Below, piece by piece: positions 1 to 7,643 of a stretch of 64,000 nt of DNA. Source of the DNA: Bacillota bacterium. Lineage in GTDB: Bacteria > Bacillota > Bacilli > Paenibacillales > Paenibacillaceae. The position numbers were made by a program, and so were the translations under genes. Position 1 is the first letter of the stretch. Every line of letters starts with the position of its first letter. Below the pieces are notes generated by a model. That model made no database searches. It saw only the letters and a program-made list of their open reading frames with translations, and was not told the origin of the DNA. Location of the stretch: positions 1 through 64,000 of the forward strand of contig JAEWAQ010000069.1 in assembly GCA_023391635.1 (NCBI GenBank), read 5' to 3'.

Positions 1-172
1 TCTCGTTTACGGGAGAAAGTTTCCGATTCAAGCAAGCGATGGAACGTATTCCGCAATAGATATGTCGCTGCAGGTGCCTTAGGCAATTTTCGCTGCAAAA
101 CTAAGCACTTTTAGATTGCAAAAAACATTACCTAATTGTTTCCGTACAATCCTGTCTTTATTTACCATATAC

Positions 173-391
173 TCACGATCCAGAAATATTCGAACTAAGA
201 GTGTCTACGAGCCATTTGAAAAACCAAGTGATAGCATTGGCGACGTACTGACTTGATATCTGTGGATTCTTAAGACACCAGACAATGAAGATAAGCCCGA
301 TAATTGCCAGAAACATTCTATAATTTCGAAGAATGATACCCAATTTAAAGACCCCTTCACATATCATCATGATTTTTATAGTATTCGACAA
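173..391 (-). CDS. possible small single-pass membrane protein
   Basis: Open frame of 72 codons with one clear hydrophobic stretch around residues 25-42 (MFLAIIGLIFIVWCL), consistent with one membrane span. It is divergent from the zinc-finger/TPR gene and does not overlap it if that gene starts at 474. No strong ribosome site is visible before the ATG, and I recognise no family. It could be a spurious frame in AT-rich DNA. Confidence 0.25.
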   Translation of the reverse strand: MSNTIKIMMICEGVFKLGIILRNYRMFLAIIGLIFIVWCLKNPQISSQYVANAITWFFKWLVDTLSSNISGS

Positions 392-473
392 GCCTGGACA
401 ATTTCCTTTTTTTTGCTTGAATTCAGGCGAACAAATTATATTTGAACACCGAACAACGAAATGGGGAGAGATA

Positions 474-2345
474 TTGGAAAACGCAACTTGTGCAAATTGT
501 GGAAAAAGAGAAAGCAGATTTACTTGTAAGATAATTGGACAGGGATTATGTCAATATTGTTGTGATAAATTTCAATTATTTGAAATTACTGAAGCGTGGC
601 ATTCTACCTTTCAGGCGACGGGGACTGATTTGAGTTACGATCAATGGATAAATCTTAACAAGTCAAAATGTTTTGAATGTGAAGGACTTTTTAGGGATGA
701 GGATGAAGAAATAAGCGCTCAACCAGAATCAGGATATGGTTTCTCTCTAATCCAATCACCGTCGTATAGAGGGAAAAAAGTATTTTCAGGAGTTTCCTCC
801 CTTATTTCTGCAAAGAGGCAAAAAATGATTGAAGAATTGGGGAGCAGTAATACCGATGATTATTTTAATTATGGGGTAAGTTGCTTTCATAACGGTGAAT
901 ATGGGAAAGCACTTGAGCAGTTCGAGAAACTCAAAGAAATCGATGATCCGCTGCTATTTTTATTTTTAGGTAAAACTCACCTTCATTTGGGCAACTGGCC
1001 ATCAGCAGAGAAATACTTAAAAAGAACAATCGATCGAAATGAGAATTATGCAGAAGCATATCGTAGATTAGGAGATTTATATAGACAACAAAAGAGATAT
1101 GAAAAAAGCATTGGCTTTTATGTGGACGCTATCGACGTTAATGACAGAGGACCCGAATTAATTGATTATTTTTACGCTTATAGTTACTTCGGAATGGCCT
1201 TGTCTTATTCAAAGTTGGGGCTTCATAGTAATGTTATTGAGACAATAACTGCTTTTTTAGAGCATGAAGGATTAGATGGAGAATGGATAATCGAAAGATG
1301 GGAACAATCCACTACGGGGCAATTAATTGATGAGTCAATTGTGAGTGATAAGTATCATTTCACAATTGCTTGTGAATTGCTAACTGTAGCATATCTGGAA
1401 GACGACAATCGTAGCGAAGCTGAAAGGTTTCTGAAGTATGCACTTCAATTAGCACCCCAGAATTCAGACATTACTCGTCTTGAAGGAATACTTATTGGTC
1501 GAAACTATAATGATGAGAAAGTGTTGGAGTATAAGCAACTTCTGGAGGACATAAAGAGTGCTACTGAGAATAAGATATTCCCAAAACTCCAAGCTGATTT
1601 ACAAGAAGTGAAGGACTATACTCTTCCAAGAGTGTGGGCAACACTTAAAGATGCGACTCCTCTTGAACAAGTAAGGATTGTAAGCAATAACTTAGAAGAA
1701 ACTGTTGATGAGTATTTATTAAATACAGTTTTCGTGGTGTGTAGAGAGTTACTTGATTATTCACCTAATATAACACCTTCCCTTAAAAAACCCGCAGAAG
1801 AGGATCGCTATACGGAGTTGTTAAAATTCCTTATCAACCAAAGACTTTATTTTCTTGGCTGGAGTGTTGAAACACAGTCAAGGGGAGGCTATACAACAGG
1901 AATAGCAAGTGATCGTGGTGGTATTGGTGAAAGAGATTTAATCTTTAAGTGTAGCCAAGGAAGTACATTAGCGCTTGGAGAGGCATTAATTCTAAAAGGT
2001 ACTAACCAATCTGCGATTAAGACACATGTTGAAAAAGTCTTTGGTTATGATACCACAAGTTCAAATTATCATTTTGTCATCAATTGGGGATTTACCGATG
2101 AACCGAATAAGGTCTGGGAGGATTATAAGAAAATAGTCATTGAACGTAGAACTGGCGCATTCGCTGTTATCGAGTACGGGTCAGTAGAGGAACTTCACCC
2201 CAAGATAAATGGTCATGGGATTCGCAGTTTTTATACTTTAAATGAAACAGATGACGCGGTTAGAACCGCAAAAGTCATTCATATTTATATTGATATTAAG
2301 AACCAATTAAAGCGAAGTATCGCTTCTTCTTCAAGGAAACATTGA
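474..2345 (+). CDS. zinc-finger / TPR protein with nuclease-like C-terminal domain
   Basis: Predicted 623-residue cytoplasmic protein. The N-terminus has paired cysteines (CANCGK, CQYCC, CFEC) that should bind zinc. A helical tetratricopeptide section follows at roughly residues 130-240, with typical spacing of G, A and Y residues and 'AEAYRRLGDLYRQQKRYEKS'. The C-terminal 150 residues contain GERDL followed by GEALILKG and a conserved-looking 'H..K..GYDT' stretch. That order recalls PD-(D/E)XK-like folds, although the usual E-x-K is not perfect, so activity is uncertain. I chose TTG at 474 because GGGGAG sits 5 bases before it; an ATG at 333 would add 47 residues without a ribosome site. It lies at the left side of a defence island and could be a phage-defence effector. 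That role is inference. Confidence 0.6.
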   Translation: MENATCANCGKRESRFTCKIIGQGLCQYCCDKFQLFEITEAWHSTFQATGTDLSYDQWINLNKSKCFECEGLFRDEDEEISAQPESGYGFSLIQSPSYRGKKVFSGVSSLISAKRQKMIEELGSSNTDDYFNYGVSCFHNGEYGKALEQFEKLKEIDDPLLFLFLGKTHLHLGNWPSAEKYLKRTIDRNENYAEAYRRLGDLYRQQKRYEKSIGFYVDAIDVNDRGPELIDYFYAYSYFGMALSYSKLGLHSNVIETITAFLEHEGLDGEWIIERWEQSTTGQLIDESIVSDKYHFTIACELLTVAYLEDDNRSEAERFLKYALQLAPQNSDITRLEGILIGRNYNDEKVLEYKQLLEDIKSATENKIFPKLQADLQEVKDYTLPRVWATLKDATPLEQVRIVSNNLEETVDEYLLNTVFVVCRELLDYSPNITPSLKKPAEEDRYTELLKFLINQRLYFLGWSVETQSRGGYTTGIASDRGGIGERDLIFKCSQGSTLALGEALILKGTNQSAIKTHVEKVFGYDTTSSNYHFVINWGFTDEPNKVWEDYKKIVIERRTGAFAVIEYGSVEELHPKINGHGIRSFYTLNETDDAVRTAKVIHIYIDIKNQLKRSIASSSRKH

Positions 2346-2404
2346 ATTGGCTTGGTTATTAAAGCCCATACCCCTGAGAGACCTGATTCCCTAATATGTG
2401 CAAT

Positions 2405-2460
2405 GCAAATAAAGTCGTATGGCAGCAAATTAAACTTGTAGCGCGCAATTAAAAGTCGCA
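2405..2460 (-). repeat. compact array of three putative TnsB sites
   Basis: Three 16-bp sites at 2405-2420, 2425-2440 and 2445-2460 repeat at exactly 20 bp. They read GCAAATAAAGTCGTAT, GCAAATTAAACTTGTA and GCAATTAAAAGTCGCA, and are inverted relative to the array at 2713-2900. Exact 20-bp phasing resembles the packed transposase sites of a Tn7 right end. Confidence 0.6.
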
Positions 2461-2468
2461 TCAGAGTT

Positions 2469-2502
2469 GAGCAGATGCAGGATCATTTCCTGACATTTGC
2501 TC
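2469..2502 (+). terminator. terminator-like hairpin just inside the element
   Basis: GAGCA (2469-2473) pairs with TGCTC (2498-2502), and inside it CAGGA (2478-2482) pairs with TCCTG (2488-2492). GGCTTTTCTTTT follows. It would stop transcription arriving from the TPR gene. The second element near 17.2 kb has a hairpin in the same place. Confidence 0.5.
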
Positions 2503-2712
2503 GGCTTTTCTTTTGGGGCAGGGATAGAAATGGGGGGAGAAAGAAGGGAAAGGCAGGGGTCTTCTCGAATCAGTTATCAGAGGCTTTTCTCAGGCGTTTC
2601 AAGGCTTTTCAGGCATTGGAGTGGGTTCTACTCAGGTATTGGCTCAGGCTCTTACTCAGGCGATTTCGTGCCCTTCAGCCCGCTCCTATCCCTGTCCTTT
2701 CCCAGCCCTTCC

Positions 2713-2900
2713 ATACGACTTTAAATTGCATTTCCCAGGCTTGTTCTAAGCCCAATCCGCCTTTCCCCCTGCTTTTCCTGTTACGACTTTAATTTGCCCA
2801 GTTGTCAGACAAATCAGGGCGAATGGGTGAAAAGCCAGTCGGGACAAGGGGTTGAGCGTGTTGGGATGGATTGGAAGTGGCGATACGACTTTAAATTTGC
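2713..2900 (+). repeat. dispersed array of three putative TnsB sites
   Basis: ATACGACTTTAAATTGC (2713-2729), TTACGACTTTAATTTGC (2781-2797) and ATACGACTTTAAATTTGC (2883-2900) are direct copies spaced 68 and 102 bp apart. The last lies 4 bp from the presumed ACA border. The spread spacing resembles a Tn7 left end. Confidence 0.6.
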
Positions 2901-3019
2901 TACATAAAGTACAGGGATTTGGGAGGGTCGGGGATAGGGAGGATCTAAAGCTTATTGAGCTTCAAAAACAAAAGTGACGACGCATTTTAGATACATCTTT
3001 CATCGTTAGGGGCGACAGA

Positions 3020-4054
3020 ATGGCGAAACATGGCGATGGCTTGGGATATGAGATCGTAAAAGCCGTGATCAACGGAGAGATCATCGAACCCATTACCTTC
3101 AAAAAAATGAAGGCGTTTTGTGATAAAAGCGAGATGCAGGTAAGTGAAAATCATATGCGAGTCATTCTTTCAAATGCCTCGGAGAATACCCACAGTCCGA
3201 CTTACAAAAGATACTTTGAGCGTATCGAAAAAGGCGAATATAGAATACTTCCTGAGTATAGGCGACCACCGAAGTATTACTGGTTGAATATTGATAGAAA
3301 AATATACGATTGGACGTTTTCCGATTTAAAGGTTGGCAGGAGCCAGACTTATTCTAACTATAATCCTAATGGAAGCAAGCGAAAGAACGAAAATTGCTTT
3401 AAGAGCATTCAAATTGGAGACCTTGTAGTTGCATATGAAACAGGCGATACTAAGGCAATTACGACGATATGTCGGGTAATTGCTAAGTATGAAGAGAATG
3501 ATGAGACTATGGTCGATTTTCAGAAAACGAGAGATTTTAATGTGCTTTTGGATCTGGACTACATGAAAGAAATGAAGGCCTTGAGTGATTGCCAGGTCAT
3601 TCGGAACCACAGGGGAACCTTATTGGAGCTTGAATCTAAGCATTTTGAAATGATTGTGCAGACGCTCGAAGAATTAAACGCCCCTGAAAGTTATCATGAG
3701 CAGCTTACCCAAGCAGTCCAGAAATCCTTGGCAGATGGAAGCGAGGAAAGGAAAAGACGATTAGAAAGTAGAACTGAACTCGTCCCTGAAACGTTTGAGA
3801 CTAAAACGCGAGTGTTTAAGCGGAATCCAGATGTAATTGCAGAAGTTCTTGTTAGAGCAGACGGAGCTTGCGAAAAATGTAAAAGTCCAGCTCCGTTTAT
3901 AAGAGCTTCGAACGGAACGCCTTATCTTGAAGTTCATCACAGAATAAGACTGGCGGATGGCGGCGAGGACACCGTTGACAATGCTATTGCCGTTTGTCCA
4001 AATTGCCACAGAGAACTCCATTTTGGATTAGTCGCTGAAACAAGATTGGACTAA
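3020..4054 (+). CDS. EVE-HNH modification-dependent restriction-like endonuclease
   Basis: A 344-residue protein. Roughly residues 78-225 look like an EVE/PUA-type module (YYWLNIDRKIYDW at the start, then GDLVVAYETG), a fold that in this enzyme class reads modified cytosines. The C-terminus is an HNH nuclease, with CEKC near residue 284, EVHHR near 304, then DNAIAVCPNCH. This pairing is known from type IV, modification-dependent restriction enzymes, which cut phage DNA carrying modified bases. The N-terminal 75 residues form an additional helical region I do not recognise. The ATG follows an AGGGGCGA ribosome site. It begins about 115 bp beyond the mini-element and is followed 36 bp later by the AlbA_2 gene, so the two may be cotranscribed. 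The substrate base is not predictable from the sequence. Confidence 0.75.
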   Translation: MAKHGDGLGYEIVKAVINGEIIEPITFKKMKAFCDKSEMQVSENHMRVILSNASENTHSPTYKRYFERIEKGEYRILPEYRRPPKYYWLNIDRKIYDWTFSDLKVGRSQTYSNYNPNGSKRKNENCFKSIQIGDLVVAYETGDTKAITTICRVIAKYEENDETMVDFQKTRDFNVLLDLDYMKEMKALSDCQVIRNHRGTLLELESKHFEMIVQTLEELNAPESYHEQLTQAVQKSLADGSEERKRRLESRTELVPETFETKTRVFKRNPDVIAEVLVRADGACEKCKSPAPFIRASNGTPYLEVHHRIRLADGGEDTVDNAIAVCPNCHRELHFGLVAETRLD

Positions 4055-4090
4055 TGAAAACGTGAGTCTTGTGTTCAGGGGGTTAATGGA

Positions 4091-5044
4091 ATGGAACTAT
4101 TGGATATCATACGGTACGAAAACGAAAGTACATATGTTGATTTCAAGCGGAGCCAGTATCAGAACAAAGAAGATTTTTTGAAGGATATTATGGCTATGGC
4201 GAATGCGAACACGGATGTAAATAAGCGATACATTATTGTCGGGGTGAAGCATTCGACAAGTGGAAGCAGAGAGTATTTCAGTATACCCAGGAATGAATTC
4301 AAGGATGATGCAGATTATCAGGATCTCGTTAGGCAGAATATCGAACCAGAGATTAAGTTCGTTTATAAGCCTGTCGAGCTTAGAGAGTACCTTCTTGGAG
4401 TATTTGAAATATCGGAATGTGAAAATCGCCCATATGTGATGAAAAAGAAATTTGGGACTCTTGAGCAGGGTGCAAGTTATATTCGACGAGGGTCACAGCA
4501 CGCTCGCGTCATTCGCGCTGACCTGGAAATGATATATGAAGAGCGGTTTAAGAAGCAACGGGAAAGGGATATTAAAAATTCGTACATTTACCTGTTGAAA
4601 CAAGAGTTTGAAAATAACAAAGCTCTGTTGCAACATATGGATAGGTTTTCTACAGGAGGCCCCGTTATCGCCGAGTTGTGGTCTCCCGCCGCTGAAATAG
4701 CGAATCACTTTATTTTCGAAGCATGGGATTCCATTATGCGGTCAGGCATTATTGCTTTGCTCGAATTTAATGAAATGCAAATATACAGTCAAGCAATAAA
4801 GGCAATTAGAGAAGCCGTTTTTTACGTGAGAAAAGCCCATTCGAATTGGAGCCGTGCTTTGAATTGGGATAAGCCCTTGTATGTTTCGAGCGCGGAAACA
4901 AATATATTGAAGCAGTCGATTTCTCCCAATTTAATACTTCAGCAGAATGTTCGGGAATGTGAGCAGGCCATCAATGTTGCAGTAAAGGCAAGTGAACGTG
5001 CCATAGAATTTTTAGATTCAAATTATGGCACAATGAATGGATAA
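4091..5044 (+). CDS. AlbA_2 (Schlafen-type) putative DNA-binding protein
   Basis: A 317-residue protein. Residues 1-145 match the AlbA_2/divergent Schlafen module seen in many regulators and defence proteins: 'ENESTYVDFKRS' near the start, then a long 'FLKDIMAMANA' helix and 'RYIIVGVKH', with the positively charged GSQHARVIRADLE segment closing the domain. The rest is mostly charged helix without a recognised motif. It follows the EVE-HNH gene by 36 bp with CAGGGGG upstream, suggesting one operon. It may assist or regulate the nuclease, or be an independent antiviral factor. Partnership is inferred from adjacency only. Confidence 0.6.
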   Translation: MELLDIIRYENESTYVDFKRSQYQNKEDFLKDIMAMANANTDVNKRYIIVGVKHSTSGSREYFSIPRNEFKDDADYQDLVRQNIEPEIKFVYKPVELREYLLGVFEISECENRPYVMKKKFGTLEQGASYIRRGSQHARVIRADLEMIYEERFKKQRERDIKNSYIYLLKQEFENNKALLQHMDRFSTGGPVIAELWSPAAEIANHFIFEAWDSIMRSGIIALLEFNEMQIYSQAIKAIREAVFYVRKAHSNWSRALNWDKPLYVSSAETNILKQSISPNLILQQNVRECEQAINVAVKASERAIEFLDSNYGTMNG

Positions 5045-5136
5045 GCCCTGCTGGAATTGATAATATTAAGCATGCAAATCTGCTGAAGTGTTAACTTTGA
5101 ACGGATGGCAATCAGCTCATAGTAGTTTAAAGCAGG

Positions 5137-5412
5137 TTACCATCCATTACAAAGCTCCAATCTTGTCATGATATGATATCCACTAAAAAAATCTGTTGTT
5201 TTTGTGAGAATAAAAGAAATCTCCTTGAGAACATTCTCATCCCTCATATAAATGTCTTGAATCTCACCATTGCGATTCTTGGTAGCGAAGATTACTTTCC
5301 CCTCTGCGTTATTCGTCAAGCGACCAAAATCTTTATTCTTAATTTTTTTCATCGAATATTTGGCTTTGTCTTTGGATTGATCGCGGGAGATCGGATAGCG
5401 AAAATAATCGCT
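5137..5412 (-). pseudogene. possible remnant of an unidentified gene
   Basis: A minus-strand open frame ends at 5137. From ATG 5352 it encodes KNKDFGRLTNNAEGKVIF and a short helical tail; the frame stays open upstream to 5412 (DYFRYPISRDQSK) before a stop. The composition looks protein-like but no family is recognised. It abuts the beginning of the truncated tnsD relic, as expected where rearrangement joined fragments. Chance coding is possible. Confidence 0.3.
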
Positions 5413-5428
5413 TTATCGTCAAGTTGAG

Positions 5429-6202
5429 TTGTTGGATATCCTTCAATCTTCAGTGCGCGGCGAAAGTAGTTGGCTAAAGCTGATTTTCCAAAAGCATCGG
5501 AAAGGGTTTCACCCGATCCATCATTTACTTGTCATGCAATTTTTGGGACTGGTGCTGGACGACGTTTTCCATTATAAAGTTTCTGAGCCGTGTGTTGAAT
5601 CTGAAAACGACACACATCGTCCAAAACGGAAAATAATGAAGAAAACAATGACATCTGAATATAAGGAGCATGCCAAAAAGGAAAGGCGAGAAGCCTGGCT
5701 GCAAATGCGAAGGCAGCACCCCGACTGCGGTAGATTAGAACTGAGAAAGCTCAATAGTAAGATCTATGCCTGGTTCTACCTGTATGACCGAGAATTTCTT
5801 ATGGAAAACATGCCCGAAAAGTTGCCGCCAAAGGCTGGTACTATGCGGCACGCTTGGGATAAGCGGGATCAAGAAATTCTTGATCAGGTAACTGAAATTG
5901 TACAGCGGTTAATGAACGAAGAAGGGAAGCCGCGACGTTTAACGTTGAAACTGATTCAAGAAATTATGGGGATACAAAGCTTAATGCCCAAGCATCTGAA
6001 AAAAATGCCGCTAACCAGAGCATTTCTTAATGGGGTTATAGAGGATTCGGAAGCATTCCAAAAACGCAGAGTAATGTGGGCATTAGGGGAATTGAAATTG
6101 AATGATGAACCGCTAACTTTGAATAGGGTTAAGTTGAAGGCTGGAGTCAGTCAAATTCCAAAAGCGTATTTGCATGAGCTTACTGCGATTGCCCAAAAAT
6201 AA
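5429..6202 (+). pseudogene. tnsD: tnsD relic, C-terminal part only
   Basis: The 257-codon frame resembles the C-terminal part of Tn7-type TnsD, the target-selecting protein that binds a chromosomal site. Telling stretches are WLKLIFQKHRKGFHPIHHLL near the start, then RREAWL, an 'IYAWFYLYDREFL' segment, the 'WDKRDQEIL' segment and FQKRRVMWAL. The family is normally more than twice as long, with a zinc-binding TniQ-like N-terminus. Here the frame is closed by a TAA just upstream (5405-5407) and no N-terminal part is visible, so this is a 5'-truncated remnant. No tnsA, tnsB or tnsC lies in the window. Its presence among defence genes flanked by Tn7-type repeat arrays marks the island as former Tn7-like cargo. 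Confidence 0.65.
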
Positions 6203-6321
6203 AATGTTGAAAAAGATGCAGTTTTTACGGGGTAAGATGTACAATCCCAATTTGGAGGGATATTCTGGTTGCGTGTCGAAATGTAGTTCAATAGATGTAT
6301 TTTGAACAGGAGCGACATATA

Positions 6322-7258
6322 GTGAAATTGGATTCTCATCATATTGAAAGATTAATACCTTGGTTTGGGTATGGAAATTTCAATGAAGCAGAAATAGTGT
6401 TTTTTGGAAACGAAGAAGGACTTGGCGGTTATTCAATTGAAGCGGTTTTAGGAAGGTGTCAACTATACGGATATGATCAAAATACTTGGATTGAGAGTGA
6501 TTGGAGACTTGGGTATTGGGATGAAACGAGTTATGATGGTTTCTTATCCTTGGGAAGAATAACAAATGAAATAAGAACTTGGAAGGGATTATCACCTGTA
6601 GTACCTCCTCCTCCAGTATCTCCGTTCTTAGAATTCCAAGCAAGGATGTTGTTGCATTTCGAGCAAAAGGATCAAAATTGGTTCAAAGTTAAGAACAATC
6701 TTCTCAATAATCAATGGAATCAAATACAAGAATTGAAAAAACACTTATATTCAAACAAGACTAAAATTAAGGCAGGATTAGTAGACTGGAGACCCCTGCC
6801 TCGCCCTACAGAGGACGTTTGGCCATATGAAGGGATCGACGAAAATAAGTATATTTCAGCTTTCAAATTAGATAAAGCTTATTTGAAAAAAAATAACTGA
6901 ATTAAGCAATGGTAGATTGAGAACAGAAGAACTTGACGAATATTCCAATATGTTATGGAATCGTGCTGAACTGATTAGGAAAGTGTTTGTTAAGTTTCCC
7001 TTCTCAACACTAATCGGTGTTGGGGATATTAATGCCAAGAAGAAACTATTGGAATTCATTTTCAGAAACGAAAATTTAACATTTACGAAAAAAGCTTTGA
7101 GAAACGGAAAGTCGTATGAGATTGCTGAGCTAATTCTTCCAAACAAAAAGCTTACCATCATCCTTACATTATTCTTTAATCATCGTTCAAATTGTTTGCA
7201 ATTAGAAGGGCTAAGGCATTTATGCGAGGATGTTATTGACCCAGTTATTGGGGGTTAA
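6322..7258 (+). pseudogene. unknown protein interrupted by a frameshift in an A8 tract
   Basis: The first part (6322-6900) encodes 'VKLDSHHIERLIPWFGYGNF' and AEIVFFGNEEGLGGY, then ends at TGA directly after a run of eight A residues (6886-6893). Shifting frame in that run gives continuous protein ('KKITELSNGRLRTEELDEYS') to the stop at 7258, about 310 residues in total. The second half has no ribosome site of its own. I prefer GTG 6322 because AGGAG lies 9 bases upstream; ATG 6295 has none. The glycine-rich FFGNEEG segment faintly recalls uracil-DNA-glycosylase-like folds, but no family is assigned. The shift may be a mutation, a sequencing error or genuine slippage. Confidence 0.5.
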
Positions 7259-7326
7259 AGTAGATTGTAATTTTAGTTAGCCATTATCCCCTACAGTCAT
7301 CAATAAGAATAATGAGTTGATTGCTG

Positions 7327-7374
7327 AGCCGATGAATTTCAGGTATCTAACCCTGATTTTCGTTCGGCTTTTTT
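7327..7374 (+). terminator. rho-independent terminator-like hairpin upstream of qat
   Basis: AGCCGA (7327-7332) pairs with TCGGCT (7364-7369), with an inner TCAGG/CCTGA pairing, followed by six T residues. It would end the frameshifted gene's transcript. The remaining gap to 7643 is AT-rich and presumably holds the qat promoter, but I cannot single out convincing hexamers. Confidence 0.55.
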
Positions 7375-7643
7375 GTATTACTCAAATTCAGTATATCTCG
7401 GACCTTTAATTCGGTGTTCTTTTCTCTCTATGTAGGAGATCATCGCTATTTATGGTGAAAACATACCTTTTCAGAATATTTTACGTGCCATATACCTATA
7501 GAATGCAGGACAATATTACCATTTGTCGAATCAATAAGAATAAAAGAGTTTTTTGTATCTCATGGTATCCTAACTGAATTTCAAACAAGGTTTTCCATCG
7601 TCGAATTTAAACAAATCTTCTAAAAAGCAGGGGAGGATATTTT

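Larger units (their letters stand above)
2397..2904. mobile_element. 0.5-kb cargo-less element with opposed Tn7-type end arrays
   Basis: About 508 bp bounded by TGT at 2397-2399 and ACA at 2902-2904. Inside the left border are three tightly packed sites in one orientation. Inside the right border are three dispersed sites in the opposite orientation, all variants of TACGACTTTAAATTTGC. One compact and one spread array of transposase sites is the layout of Tn7 right and left ends. No transposase gene lies between them; the two short open frames inside overlap the sites and look spurious. No convincing 5-bp target duplication is visible (TAATA on the left, TAAAG on the right). It may be a miniature element mobilised in trans or the collapsed remains of a larger one. 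The remainder of the 2346-3019 gap holds nothing else I can support. Confidence 0.55.

Noticed and set aside
2475..2792. Open frames of 105 and 75 codons inside the first mini-element
   Set aside because: Both end within the transposase-site repeats (the stop is part of the repeat motif) and lack ribosome sites; likely chance.
2392..2909. Target-site duplication of the first mini-element
   Set aside because: TAATA and TAAAG differ at two of five positions, so not claimed.
5173..5427. 84-codon plus-strand frame before tnsD
   Set aside because: Different reading frame from the tnsD relic, no ribosome site and no family resemblance; antisense to the degraded minus-strand frame.
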